Translations under genes and position numbers: made by a program
Notes under the pieces: model-generated
What the model was told of the DNA's origin: nothing
Database searches by the model: none
What the model saw: only the letters and a program-made list of their open reading frames with translations
Assembly: GCA_934438035.1 (NCBI GenBank)
Contig: CAKSBK010000055.1
Coordinates: forward strand, 1 to 7,035
Length of the DNA stretch: 7,035 nt
Direction of reading: 5' to 3'
Source of the DNA: an uncultured Christensenellaceae bacterium
GTDB taxonomy: Bacteria > Bacillota > Clostridia > Christensenellales > Christensenellaceae
Shown here: piece by piece, positions 1-6,461 of the stretch
How the letters are laid out: every line of letters begins with the position of its first letter
How positions within the stretch are numbered: the stretch's first letter is position 1

Positions 1-15
1 AGTCTGAGCAGTCGA

Positions 16-408
16 TTATCGCTTGCTGAACTGCGGAGCGCGACGAGCGGCTTTGAGGCCGTACTTCTTTCTTTCCTTCATTCTCGAGTCTCTCGTAAGG
101 AAGCCTGCCTTCTTTAAAACGGGACGAAGCTCAGGATCCGCAGCGTTAAGCGCACGTGCGATGCCGTGACGAATAGCGCCTGCCTGACCGGTATACCCGC
201 CGCCCTGAACGTTTACGAAAACGTCGTAGGTGCCGAGCTTGTCGGTAATAACGAGGGGGCTCTTAACGAGCATCTTGAGCGTTTCATAGCCGAAATACTC
301 TTCAATATCTCTCTTGTTGATTGTTATATTACCGTTGCCGGGTACTAATCTTACTCTTGCAACGGAGCTCTTTCTTCTGCCTGTTCCGAGAACCTGTTCT
401 TTTGCCAT
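16..408 (-). CDS. rpsI: 30S ribosomal protein S9 (uS9), complete
   Basis: This 130-residue protein is a structural component of the 30S subunit head; its C-terminal tail reaches the P-site tRNA. The length is normal for bacterial S9. The family signature [19 protein letters not shown] is visible at about residues 69-87. The basic tail runs through [20 protein letters not shown] and ends in the conserved S-K-R (128-130), whose final Arg contacts the anticodon stem in known ribosome structures. The start is an ATG at 406-408, preceded by AGGAGGA (416-422) with a 7-nt spacer; the stop is TAA at 16-18. It lies 19 nt downstream of rplM, the usual L13-S9 pair, and is surely cotranscribed with it. 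Only 15 nt follow the stop inside the window, so no terminator can be assessed. Confidence 0.99.
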   Translation of the reverse strand: MAKEQVLGTGRRKSSVARVRLVPGNGNITINKRDIEEYFGYETLKMLVKSPLVITDKLGTYDVFVNVQGGGYTGQAGAIRHGIARALNAADPELRPVLKKAGFLTRDSRMKERKKYGLKAARRAPQFSKR

Positions 409-427
409 AGCGTTATCCTCCTATCTT

Positions 428-856
428 TTAAAGCTCGATAGCTTCGGGGCACTGCGCCTGGTGATTGTGCTCAGCGTCTTTGTAAACAAAGAGCTTCTTA
501 AGCATTTTATCACCGAGCTTGCTCTTAGGAAGCATTCTTCTTACTGCCTCAGAGAACGCAAAGTCGCTCTTCTGCTCCATAAGGTGACGGTAAGAGGTCT
601 CTTTGAGTCCGCCCGGATAACCGGAATGATGATAATAATATTTCTGATCAAGCTTCTTTCCAGTGAAAACGAGCTTGTCTGTATTTATAACGATTACGTA
701 ATCTCCCGTATCCGCATTGGGTGTGAATTCGGGCTTGTTTTTACCCATGAGAATCGTAGCCACCTGGCTTGCGAGTCTACCGAAAGTCTTGCCCTCGGCG
801 TCAACTACAAACCATTTTTTCTGGAGGCTACCGTTCGTTGCCATATATGTTTTCAT
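428..856 (-). CDS. rplM: 50S ribosomal protein L13 (uL13), complete
   Basis: This 142-residue protein is an early-assembling component of the 50S subunit that binds 23S rRNA. Its length matches the typical bacterial L13. The conserved N-terminal region [16 protein letters not shown] is at about residues 15-30, [10 protein letters not shown] at 76-85, and the family hallmark [11 protein letters not shown] at 105-115. The ATG at 854-856 has an AGGAGGA Shine-Dalgarno sequence (864-870) at a 7-nt spacing. It is the first gene after a 166-nt intergenic region holding a promoter and a foldable leader, and it is followed 19 nt later by rpsI. In B. subtilis and relatives the rplM-rpsI pair is preceded by a putative autoregulatory L13 leader, so feedback control by L13 is plausible here, but that is inference. 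Confidence 0.99.
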   Translation of the reverse strand: MKTYMATNGSLQKKWFVVDAEGKTFGRLASQVATILMGKNKPEFTPNADTGDYVIVINTDKLVFTGKKLDQKYYYHHSGYPGGLKETSYRHLMEQKSDFAFSEAVRRMLPKSKLGDKMLKKLFVYKDAEHNHQAQCPEAIEL

Positions 857-870
857 TAGGCTGTCCTCCT

Positions 871-893
871 ATTGTTTTATACTGTTTTATTTT
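871..893 (-). repeat. Short A-rich tandem repeat in the rplM leader
   Basis: On the mRNA strand ATAAAACA occurs twice with a 10-nt period (873-880 and 883-890), directly before the AGGAGGA ribosome-binding site. It is probably just unstructured A-rich sequence that keeps the ribosome-binding region open; two copies are too few to argue for a protein-binding array. Confidence 0.5.
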
Positions 894-899
894 GCGCTT

Positions 900-961
900 A
901 TGTGATGGTAGGCACGCGGCGCCGTTACTTAATTCCACGGGGCTATGCGGAATATCAGCAC
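900..961 (-). ncRNA. Candidate structured 5' leader of rplM (L13 leader-like)
   Basis: Between the predicted rplM transcription start and the ribosome-binding site the minus-strand RNA can fold into a three-way junction. P1 pairs 954-961 with 900-906 (seven pairs including one G-U, with a bulged C at 958). P2 pairs AUUCC (949-953) with GGAAU (932-936) around a 12-nt loop. P3 pairs GGCGC (919-923) with GUGCC (911-915) around a CGC loop. No U-tract follows, so if it regulates, action on translation or RNA stability is more likely than simple attenuation. Rfam describes an L13 leader at this position in low-GC Gram-positives. I cannot confirm that this sequence matches that consensus; the call rests on location plus hand-found pairing. 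Confidence 0.45.
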
Positions 962-966
962 TATTT

Positions 967-995
967 ATTTTATACAATTACCCTTGCTCTGTCAA
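967..995 (-). promoter_or_regulatory. Sigma-A promoter for rplM-rpsI
   Basis: On the minus strand a perfect -35 TTGACA (990-995) is separated by exactly 17 nt from a -10 TAAAAT (967-972), one mismatch from TATAAT. An A-run (1000-1005) just upstream of the -35 resembles part of an UP element. The predicted start of transcription is near 960-962, which gives a leader of about 105 nt before the rplM ATG. This suggests L13/S9 are transcribed independently of truA, in addition to any read-through. Confidence 0.85.
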
Positions 996-1022
996 GCGCT
1001 TTTTTGCTTAAAAACACGGTTT

Positions 1023-1766
1023 TTACACATTTTTATAGCTTACTTCCACCATTGTAAGCCCCTTTGCGGGTGCGGTTGCGGGCGCGGCGGACCTGTCCTT
1101 TTTTAACAGTATATCTCCTACGTCGTTTGCGGTTAATTTTCCCTTTCCCGCCTCAATCAGCGTTCCCGCCATTATCCTCACCATATTATATAAAAAGCCG
1201 TTTCCCTTAACGTCAATTGATATATATTCTCCGCTTTTCAAAACGGATATTTCGTATATAGTTCTTATTTTTGTTTTCACGGGAGTGCTGCCCGCGGCGC
1301 AAAACGACGAAAAATCATGCTCGCCCGTAAGCATGCTTGCGGCGGCGCGCATTTTTTCGATATCAAGAGGATAAGACACGTGCGCGCATATTCTTCTGTT
1401 GAGCGCATTTGCCTGCGGCGCATTATATATTAAATATCTGTAATGCTTTATTTTCGCGCTTCTTCTTGCGTCAAAATCTTCGTCGGTCTTATTAGAGCTT
1501 CTTATTCTTATATCTTGGGGCAGATTAGCGTTTAGCGCATATGCAAATTTTTCCGGCGGTATTTTTGAATCCGTGTCAAAATGCGCAACCTGCCCTAAAG
1601 CGTGAACTCCCGCGTCAGTGCGCCCTGCGCCGTTTACGGCTGTCACTTCTCCCGTAACCTTTAAAACCGCTTCTTCGATTTTTTGCTGAACGCTTACGGC
1701 GTTTTTTTGTCTCTGCCAACCGGCGTAAGCCGTACCGTCGTATTCAACAATAAGCTTTATCCGCAT
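1023..1766 (-). CDS. truA: tRNA pseudouridine(38-40) synthase TruA
   Basis: The enzyme isomerises uridine to pseudouridine at positions 38-40 of the tRNA anticodon arm. With the start chosen here it has 247 residues, normal for the family. The N-terminus MRIKLIVEYDGTAYAGWQRQ is typical; the catalytic Asp is D51 in GRTDAGVHA (48-56). Further conserved blocks are DFDARRSAKIKHYRYLI, EHDFSSFC and GNGFLYNMVRIMAG. The ATG at 1764-1766 is preferred because it gives the canonical TruA N-terminus, lies 7 nt after the ecfT TGA stop, and has GAGGG (1771-1775) in front of it. An in-frame TTG at 1806-1808 would add 14 unconserved residues and overlap ecfT by 35 nt. It is the last gene of the ecfA1-ecfA2-ecfT-truA run; no terminator is visible after its TAA. 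Confidence 0.97.
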   Translation of the reverse strand: MRIKLIVEYDGTAYAGWQRQKNAVSVQQKIEEAVLKVTGEVTAVNGAGRTDAGVHALGQVAHFDTDSKIPPEKFAYALNANLPQDIRIRSSNKTDEDFDARRSAKIKHYRYLIYNAPQANALNRRICAHVSYPLDIEKMRAAASMLTGEHDFSSFCAAGSTPVKTKIRTIYEISVLKSGEYISIDVKGNGFLYNMVRIMAGTLIEAGKGKLTANDVGDILLKKDRSAAPATAPAKGLTMVEVSYKNV

Positions 1767-1776
1767 TACGCCCTCA
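1767..1776 (-). promoter_or_regulatory. truA ribosome-binding site overlapping the ecfT stop
   Basis: Minus-strand TGAGGGCGTA precedes the ATG at 1766. The GAGGG core (1771-1775) shares bases with the ecfT stop codon TGA (1774-1776). This supports start of TruA at the ATG rather than the upstream TTG, and suggests translational coupling between ecfT and truA. Confidence 0.7.
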
Positions 1777-2565
1777 CATTCCGAATATAAGTCCTGCGAT
1801 AAGCCCAAGGACTATTATAAGCGCAATAAGATCTCTATAGGTAAAGCTCATTTTTTTCATATTCGTGCGTTCAGAGCTTCCGTCGTAGCACCTCGCCTCC
1901 ATTGCAAACGCAAGGTCGTCCGCCCTTTTAAACGCCGATATAAACAGCGGAACTATTATAGGCACTATTCCCTTTGCGCGCGCTATAATGCTTCCCTCCG
2001 AAAAGCTTGCGCCTCTCGCAGTCTGCGCCTTCATGATTCTGTCCGTCTCCTCCATGAGCGTGGGTATAAACCTAAGCGCAATGCTCATCATAAGCGCCAT
2101 CTCGTGCACGGGAAATTTTACGTATTTAAGCGGCTTTAGCAGGCTTTCAAGCCCGGACGTTATATCCATGGGAGACGTTGTAAGCGTCATCATCGTTGTG
2201 GTTATTATAAGCAGAATAAGCCTTATCGAAATTGTAATCGCTTTAATAAGACCCTCTTCATAGATTTTAATGATCCACCATTCGAGTAGTATTTTTTGCC
2301 CCGAATAGAAGAACAAATTAAGCACGAACGTAAGAACTAATAAAAACCACAGCGGTTTTAAACCGCGCAAAACAAACCTTACCGAAACCCTGCTTATAAT
2401 TATAGCAGCCAAAAGCACTCCGGCAACCGCAATATAGCCTATATAGGTTTTTACTATGAACAAAATTACTATAATTGCAATTGTAAAGAGCAGCTTTGCT
2501 CTGGGGTCCATTTTATGTATTGCGGATTCCCCGGGGAAATACTGCCCCAGCGTTATATTTTTCAT
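1774..2565 (-). CDS. ecfT: ECF transporter transmembrane coupling protein EcfT (CbiQ family)
   Basis: This 263-residue membrane protein joins the two EcfA ATPases to interchangeable substrate-binding S-components of energy-coupling-factor vitamin/micronutrient importers. Hydrophobic segments lie at about residues 26-39, 41-57, 71-87, 108-127, 199-213 and 245-261. The early motif HKMDPRAKLL (17-26) is typical of the family. The cytoplasmic coupling helices that dock in the ATPase grooves carry the X-R-G type motifs: ARG at 183-185 in AQTARGASF, and ARC at 224-226 in AMEARCY, a common variant of ARG. The ATG overlaps the ecfA2 stop in ATGA (2562-2565), with GGGGTGA just upstream serving as a partial Shine-Dalgarno sequence. 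The gene is tightly coupled to ecfA2 before it and truA after it. No S-component gene is in the window, as expected for a shared (group II) module. Confidence 0.97.
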   Translation of the reverse strand: MKNITLGQYFPGESAIHKMDPRAKLLFTIAIIVILFIVKTYIGYIAVAGVLLAAIIISRVSVRFVLRGLKPLWFLLVLTFVLNLFFYSGQKILLEWWIIKIYEEGLIKAITISIRLILLIITTTMMTLTTSPMDITSGLESLLKPLKYVKFPVHEMALMMSIALRFIPTLMEETDRIMKAQTARGASFSEGSIIARAKGIVPIIVPLFISAFKRADDLAFAMEARCYDGSSERTNMKKMSFTYRDLIALIIVLGLIAGLIFGM

Positions 2566-3416
2566 CTGCGCTCACCCCACTTTTCAGTAAGCGCATTTAG
2601 CGTTTCGTCGTATTTTATAAGCTCCTCGGGAAGTGCGGCGCCTCTTTTGTTAAGCTCGTAGACAAGCTGCGCACAAAACGGCATTTCAAGGCCGGCGCTC
2701 TTCAGCGTTTCGTGCTGTGAAAACACCTCTTTAGGCGTGCCGTCAGCAAGTATTTTTCCCTCTCTTACGGCTATAACACGCGACGCATACTCCGCAACGC
2801 CCTCCATATTATGAGAAATCATTATAATCGTGACTCCGCTTTTATTAAGTCGCACAGTCATGTCCATGAGCTGTTCTCTGCTTATCGGGTCAAGCCCCGC
2901 AATGGGCTCATCCATGAATAGTATTTTGGGCTTTAACGCCAAAACACCCGCTACAGCAACTTTTCTTTTTTGACCGCCGGAAAGCTCAAACGGAGACTTG
3001 TCTTTATATTCCTCGTATGACAGCCCTACCGTTTCTAAAGACTCCCTGACCCTTTTTTTCGTCTCTTTTTCGTCTAATCCCAATTTTTCCGGGCCGAACG
3101 CAACGTCTTTTTCCACGGTTTCCTCGAACAGCTGATATTCGGGGTATTGAAACACTACCCCTACTGTGCTTCTCAGCCATTTCTTATCCGTCTTTTTATC
3201 GTAAATATCTTTTCCGTCTATATAAATTTCGCCCTCGGTCGGCTTATTTAGCCCGCACATTGCAGTAACAAGCGTAGACTTACCGCTTCCCGTATGGCCG
3301 ATTATTCCGATAAACTCCCCCTCGTCTATCTTCAAATTTATATTGTCAAGCGCAACATGCATAAATGGCGTAGAGGGCATATACACATGCTTTAGATTTT
3401 TTACTTCAATTTGCAT
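2562..3416 (-). CDS. ecfA2: ECF transporter ATP-binding protein EcfA2 (CbiO-like)
   Basis: This 284-residue ABC ATPase forms a heterodimer with EcfA1 that powers EcfT. The visible motifs are Walker A GHTGSGKST (40-48, Lys46), Q-loop FQYPEYQLFE (Gln90), signature LSGGQ (145-149), Walker B ILFMDE (165-170, catalytic Glu170), D-loop AGLD and the switch His202 in ISHNME. A C-terminal extension beyond about 230 is the usual EcfA dimer-contacting domain. After Walker B it reads DEPIAGLDP where most homologues have DEPTAGLDP. The second of the two tandem EcfA genes, with the DEPxAGLDP form, is normally EcfA2. The ATG at 3414-3416 has GGAGG (3421-3425) only 4 nt upstream and lies inside the last 16 nt of ecfA1, so translation of the two is probably coupled. 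Confidence 0.97.
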   Translation of the reverse strand: MQIEVKNLKHVYMPSTPFMHVALDNINLKIDEGEFIGIIGHTGSGKSTLVTAMCGLNKPTEGEIYIDGKDIYDKKTDKKWLRSTVGVVFQYPEYQLFEETVEKDVAFGPEKLGLDEKETKKRVRESLETVGLSYEEYKDKSPFELSGGQKRKVAVAGVLALKPKILFMDEPIAGLDPISREQLMDMTVRLNKSGVTIIMISHNMEGVAEYASRVIAVREGKILADGTPKEVFSQHETLKSAGLEMPFCAQLVYELNKRGAALPEELIKYDETLNALTEKWGERR

Positions 3417-4234
3417 AATTCCTCCGCCAGCTCCTCTGTTGTAAGTACGTTTTTTTCTATCCTTACGCCGTTTTTTCTTAAGTCAAGGCACATCATAGCC
3501 GCATAAGTCGTAGTTAAGCCGGCTTTCTTTAAAAGCTCGGTTTCATACATTATTTTTCTCGGTTTGCCCTCGCAAATCAGCTTTCCGTCGTTTAATATAA
3601 AAATCCTGTCCGCGTCTACAGTTTCTTCCATAAAATGCGTAATGAAAATAATAGTCATTCCCTCGGAATGCAGCTTTTTCATTATTTCCAGCACTTCTCT
3701 TCTGCCCTGCGGATCAAGCATTGCCGTCGCTTCGTCAAATATTATTACCTTAGGGAGTATCGCAAGCACGCCCGCAATTGCAACTCTCTGCTTTTGCCCG
3801 CCGGAGAGCATATGCGGCTGTCTTTTGGCGTATTTTTCCATTTTTACCGCCTCGAGCGCTTCTTTCACGCGCTTTAATATTTCCTCTCTCGGCAGCGCCA
3901 AATTTTCCGGACCGAACGCCACGTCCTCGTCAACGACTGTAGCGACGAGCTGATTATCCGGGTTTTGAAACACCATCCCCGCCGTTCTTCTTATGTTAAA
4001 CACGTTTTTTTCCTCGGCGGTATCCATACCGTCAACAGTAACCGTCCCCGAAGATGGTGTTAAAAGCGCATTTAATAGCTTTGCAAACGTGGATTTTCCG
4101 CTGCCGTTGTGGCCCAATATTGCTACGAACTCGCCCTCGTTTATATATAGCGAAACATTATCCACGGCATTTCTTGCGTTTTCGCCGTTTTCGTATTTAA
4201 AACAAACTTCTTTTGTATCTATTATCTTCTTCAT
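3401..4234 (-). CDS. ecfA1: ECF transporter ATP-binding protein EcfA1 (CbiO-like)
   Basis: This 277-residue ABC ATPase is the partner of EcfA2. Motifs in order: Walker A GHNGSGKST (41-49, Lys47), Q-loop FQNPDNQLVA (Gln90), signature LSGGQKQR (143-150), Walker B VIIFDE (163-168, Glu168), the EcfA1-typical DEATAMLDPQGR (167-178), and switch His200 in ITHFMEE. The length is typical. The ATG at 4232-4234 gives a normal N-terminus (MKKIIDTKEVCFKY) and no other in-frame start fits. What is odd is the upstream sequence: the U-tract of an intrinsic terminator ends 5 nt before the ATG, and no Shine-Dalgarno sequence is present. The other complete genes here have a recognisable one, although those of ecfT and truA are weaker. 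Expression therefore depends on terminator read-through or a nearby promoter, and initiation is probably inefficient or non-canonical. It overlaps ecfA2 by 16 nt. Confidence 0.97.
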   Translation of the reverse strand: MKKIIDTKEVCFKYENGENARNAVDNVSLYINEGEFVAILGHNGSGKSTFAKLLNALLTPSSGTVTVDGMDTAEEKNVFNIRRTAGMVFQNPDNQLVATVVDEDVAFGPENLALPREEILKRVKEALEAVKMEKYAKRQPHMLSGGQKQRVAIAGVLAILPKVIIFDEATAMLDPQGRREVLEIMKKLHSEGMTIIFITHFMEETVDADRIFILNDGKLICEGKPRKIMYETELLKKAGLTTTYAAMMCLDLRKNGVRIEKNVLTTEELAEELCKLK

Positions 4235-4239
4235 CTGTT

Positions 4240-4279
4240 AAAAAATAAGACTACGATGAGGTTTCTCACCATAGTCTTA
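4240..4279 (-). terminator. Intrinsic terminator after rplQ
   Basis: The minus strand forms a 15-bp stem (4265-4279 paired with 4246-4260, containing two G-U wobbles) closed by an AAAC loop (4261-4264), and six U residues (4240-4245) follow directly. There is no T-run on the other side, so it acts in the direction of rplQ. It closes the alpha-operon transcript and should reduce ecf-truA transcription relative to the ribosomal genes. Confidence 0.9.
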
Positions 4280-4290
4280 AAGCTTTATTG

Positions 4291-4320
4291 ATTATACTAA
4301 CTCAAGTATTACCATCTCAG
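4291..4320 (-). promoter_or_regulatory. Possible weak promoter at the end of rplQ
   Basis: A perfect TATAAT (4291-4296, minus strand) spans the rplQ stop codon, with CTGAGA (4315-4320; four of six matches to TTGACA) 18 nt upstream. A transcript would start near 4284, just before the terminator hairpin, so it would have to pass the hairpin to reach ecfA1. The -35 is poor and lies inside rplQ codons, so this could be chance. Confidence 0.3.
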
Positions 4321-4804
4321 CAGCGTCGCCACGTCTGGGACCCATTTTGAGCATACGGGTATAACCGCCGCCCTGGCCGAGTTCCTTTGCACGCTTATCG
4401 TACTTAGGAGCGATCTCTCTGAAGAGCTTCTCAACGACGGGATGATTGTTATCCTTTGTACGCTGAGCATACTTATACTTGCTCTCTTTAGCGAGCTTCG
4501 CTTCAGGAATGTCGTAGAGATAGCTCATGATCTGTCTTCTGACTGCGAGCTTTGCGGGTGCGTCGTTAACGAAATCAACCTCAACTACGCTGCCGTTCTT
4601 ATCCTTAACGGACTTTTTAACAGTCACTGTATCATCATATGTTCTGATAGCTTTTGTTATGAGCTTTTCAGCTATTCTGCGAACTTCCTTCGCACGAGCG
4701 TCAGTGGTTTCAATTTTGCCGTTCCAGATAAGTGCTGTAACCTGATTTCTCAAAATAGCCTTTCTCTGGTCGGAAACTCTGTTAAGCTTATTTAAACCTG
4801 CCAC
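4292..4804 (-). CDS. rplQ: 50S ribosomal protein L17 (bL17), long form
   Basis: This is a 50S protein located near the exit-tunnel side of the large subunit. The N-terminal hallmark [20 protein letters not shown] (about 7-26) and [20 protein letters not shown] (31-50) are clear, as is the C-terminal block [19 protein letters not shown] (146-164). At 170 residues it is longer than the 112-130 usual for many bacteria. The extra length is mid-protein, at roughly 55-85 ([19 protein letters not shown] region) and 97-122 (a charged [18 protein letters not shown] stretch). Long L17 forms are, to my knowledge, found in Clostridia. The start codon is GTG (4802-4804), with AGGAGGA (4812-4818) at 7 nt; the in-frame reading begins exactly at the conserved N-terminus. 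It lies 20 nt after rpoA and ends the alpha operon before a terminator. Confidence 0.98.
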   Translation of the reverse strand: MAGLNKLNRVSDQRKAILRNQVTALIWNGKIETTDARAKEVRRIAEKLITKAIRTYDDTVTVKKSVKDKNGSVVEVDFVNDAPAKLAVRRQIMSYLYDIPEAKLAKESKYKYAQRTKDNNHPVVEKLFREIAPKYDKRAKELGQGGGYTRMLKMGPRRGDAAEMVILELV

Positions 4805-4824
4805 CTTGCGTTCCTCCTATACTA

Positions 4825-5769
4825 TTAGTCATCCTGGCGCAGACTGAGACCGAGGTTTGCAAGCTTCTGCTGAACCTCTTCCAGTGATTTTCTGCCCAGG
4901 TTACGAACCTTCATCATTTCTTCTTCGTTGCGCTTTATAAGCTCCTCAACGGTATTGATACCCGCTCTCTTAAGGCAGTTATAGGAACGAACGGAAAGAT
5001 CTAATTCTTCGATGGTAATCTCAAGAATCTTCTCTTTCTTATCATCTTCCTTTGTAACCATAATTTCAACGTCGCCGACGTTATCGGTAAGACCGATAAA
5101 CTGACCGAGATACTCGGAAAGTATCTTTGCAGCGAGTGAAACCGCCTCGTTGCTTGCAATGGAGCCGTTTGTCCATACGTCAAGCGTGAGCTTGTCAAAG
5201 TCCGTTATCTGACCGACTCTCGTATCCGTAACCGTGAAATTAACCTTTGTAATCGGTGTGAAGAGCGAATCTATAGGGATAACTCCTATGGGTATGTTAG
5301 GGGTCTTGTTCTTATCTGCAAGAACGTAGCCTCTGCCATGATCCAAAGTGAGCTCCATATTCAGCACAGCGCCCTCATCGAGGGTAGCGATATGAAGATC
5401 GGGGTTAATTATCTCAACGTCTGAATCAATATTGATATCGGAAGCCTTTACCTCGCAAGGACCTACGGCGTTAATGCTTACGGTCTTGGGCTCTTCACAA
5501 AAGAGCTTTGCGGTCAGGCTTTTAACGTTAAGAACGATATTAGCCACATCCTCACGCACGCCGGGAATTGATGAAAACTCATGTAATATGCCGTCAATTT
5601 TAATTTTTGTTACAGCTACGCCGGGTAAGCAGGAAAGAAGAACTCTTCTTAAGGAGTTTCCGAGCGTTGTTCCAAAGCCTCTCTCAAGAGGCTCCATAAC
5701 AATTTTACCGTAGCTCCAATCGTCGCTGTGTTCAACACATTCAATTTTCGGCTTTTCAATTTCCAACAT
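4825..5769 (-). CDS. rpoA: DNA-directed RNA polymerase alpha subunit
   Basis: This 314-residue protein dimerises to nucleate RNA polymerase assembly, and its C-terminal domain binds UP elements and activators. The N-terminal domain spans about 1-230 with the conserved [20 protein letters not shown] (31-50) and, near its end, [18 protein letters not shown] (208-225). A short acidic/basic linker (about 238-248, KEDDKKEK) leads to the C-terminal domain (about 250-314). There [12 protein letters not shown] keeps Arg261 and Asn264, which correspond to the DNA-contacting Arg265 and Asn268 of E. coli, and [10 protein letters not shown] (290-299) is the second contact motif. The length is normal. The ATG at 5767-5769 has a strong AAGGAGG (5781-5787) at a rather long 11-nt spacing. 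The 54-nt gap to rpsD is the largest within this ribosomal block. Confidence 0.99.
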   Translation of the reverse strand: MLEIEKPKIECVEHSDDWSYGKIVMEPLERGFGTTLGNSLRRVLLSCLPGVAVTKIKIDGILHEFSSIPGVREDVANIVLNVKSLTAKLFCEEPKTVSINAVGPCEVKASDINIDSDVEIINPDLHIATLDEGAVLNMELTLDHGRGYVLADKNKTPNIPIGVIPIDSLFTPITKVNFTVTDTRVGQITDFDKLTLDVWTNGSIASNEAVSLAAKILSEYLGQFIGLTDNVGDVEIMVTKEDDKKEKILEITIEELDLSVRSYNCLKRAGINTVEELIKRNEEEMMKVRNLGRKSLEEVQQKLANLGLSLRQDD

Positions 5770-5823
5770 ATGTGTTTTACCCTCCTTAGGTAGTTGCTTT
5801 TGCCGTAATACGCTCTTAAGCGA

Positions 5824-6447
5824 TTACTTGGAGTACAACTCGACGATGTTGTGCTCTTCGATCGTGAGGTCGATATCGTCTCTCTCGGGAAGTGCAACAA
5901 CGGTACCCGTGAGCTTCTCTAAATCAAAGGTGAGCCACTTGGGAAGCGTACGAGCGGACTGCTCCGCTATCTGCTTAAATCTCTCCTTTGAGGCGCTCGT
6001 CTCTTTAACTGCAATAACGTCGCCTACGTTCACTCTGAAAGAGGGAATGTCAACCTTTTTGCCGTTAACGGTAATGTGACCGTGAAGTACGAACTGTCTT
6101 GCCTGGGGCTTGGATTCGCCGATACCTAAACGGTAAACAACGTTGTCAAGTCTTCTTTCAAGTAATGAGAGAAGGTTTGCGCCCGTAACGCCCTTCATCT
6201 TAACGGCATCCTCGAAATAGCTTCTGAACTGACCTTCCTGCATGCCGTAAGCTCTCTTAACCTTCTGCTTTTCTCTTAACTGTACGCCGTACTCTGAGAG
6301 CTTCTTTCTGGACTGTCCGTGCTGACCGGGAGCTACGGGGCGCTTTGTGAACGAGCACTTAGCACTGTAGCAACGATCGCCCTTTAAGAACAGCTTGCAG
6401 CCCTCTCTGCGACAAAGGCGGCAAACGGAACCTGTATATCTTGCCAT
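5824..6447 (-). CDS. rpsD: 30S ribosomal protein S4 (uS4), zinc-binding four-cysteine form
   Basis: This 207-residue protein is a primary 16S rRNA-binding protein that starts 30S assembly; in several bacteria S4 also represses its own operon. The N-terminus holds C9-x2-C12 and C26-x4-C31, the cysteine set of the zinc-containing (C+) S4 type, plus an extra Cys17. PVAPGQHGQ (37-45) is characteristic. The S4 RNA-binding domain starts at [14 protein letters not shown] (95-108) and runs through [16 protein letters not shown] to about 150. The ATG at 6445-6447 has AAGGAGGT (6456-6463) at 8 nt spacing; this site overlaps the rpsK stop codon, so translation of the pair is likely coupled. Location between rpsK and rpoA is the clostridial (and proteobacterial) arrangement. 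Confidence 0.99.
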   Translation of the reverse strand: MARYTGSVCRLCRREGCKLFLKGDRCYSAKCSFTKRPVAPGQHGQSRKKLSEYGVQLREKQKVKRAYGMQEGQFRSYFEDAVKMKGVTGANLLSLLERRLDNVVYRLGIGESKPQARQFVLHGHITVNGKKVDIPSFRVNVGDVIAVKETSASKERFKQIAEQSARTLPKWLTFDLEKLTGTVVALPERDDIDLTIEEHNIVELYSK

Positions 6448-6461
6448 TTCTATTTACCTCC

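Noticed and set aside
314..859. A 181-codon open frame on the plus strand opposite rplM and rpsI
   Set aside because: It is antisense to two unmistakable ribosomal genes, has no ribosome-binding site of note, and its translation matches nothing I recognise; it is a codon-bias shadow.
994..1009. AAGC/GCTT inverted repeat with an A/T-run between truA and rplM, considered as a truA terminator
   Set aside because: The stem is only 4 bp, the run lies in the loop, and no U-tract follows on the minus strand; the sequence overlaps the rplM -35 instead.
3564..3953. A 129-codon plus-strand open frame opposite ecfA1, rich in Ser and Ile
   Set aside because: The composition is what reverse-complemented ABC ATPase codons give; there is no independent start context and the minus-strand frame is clearly the real gene.
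5811..5822. CGCT-TAAG-AGCG mini-hairpin just after the rpsD stop, considered as a terminator or S4 regulatory site
   Set aside because: It has only four base pairs and no U-tract, and I could not extend it into a larger fold.
5649..5900. An 83-codon minus-strand open frame bridging the rpsD-rpoA junction
   Set aside because: It is out of frame with, and overlaps, both genes; the real genes have strong ribosome-binding sites and conserved ends here, so this is a shadow.
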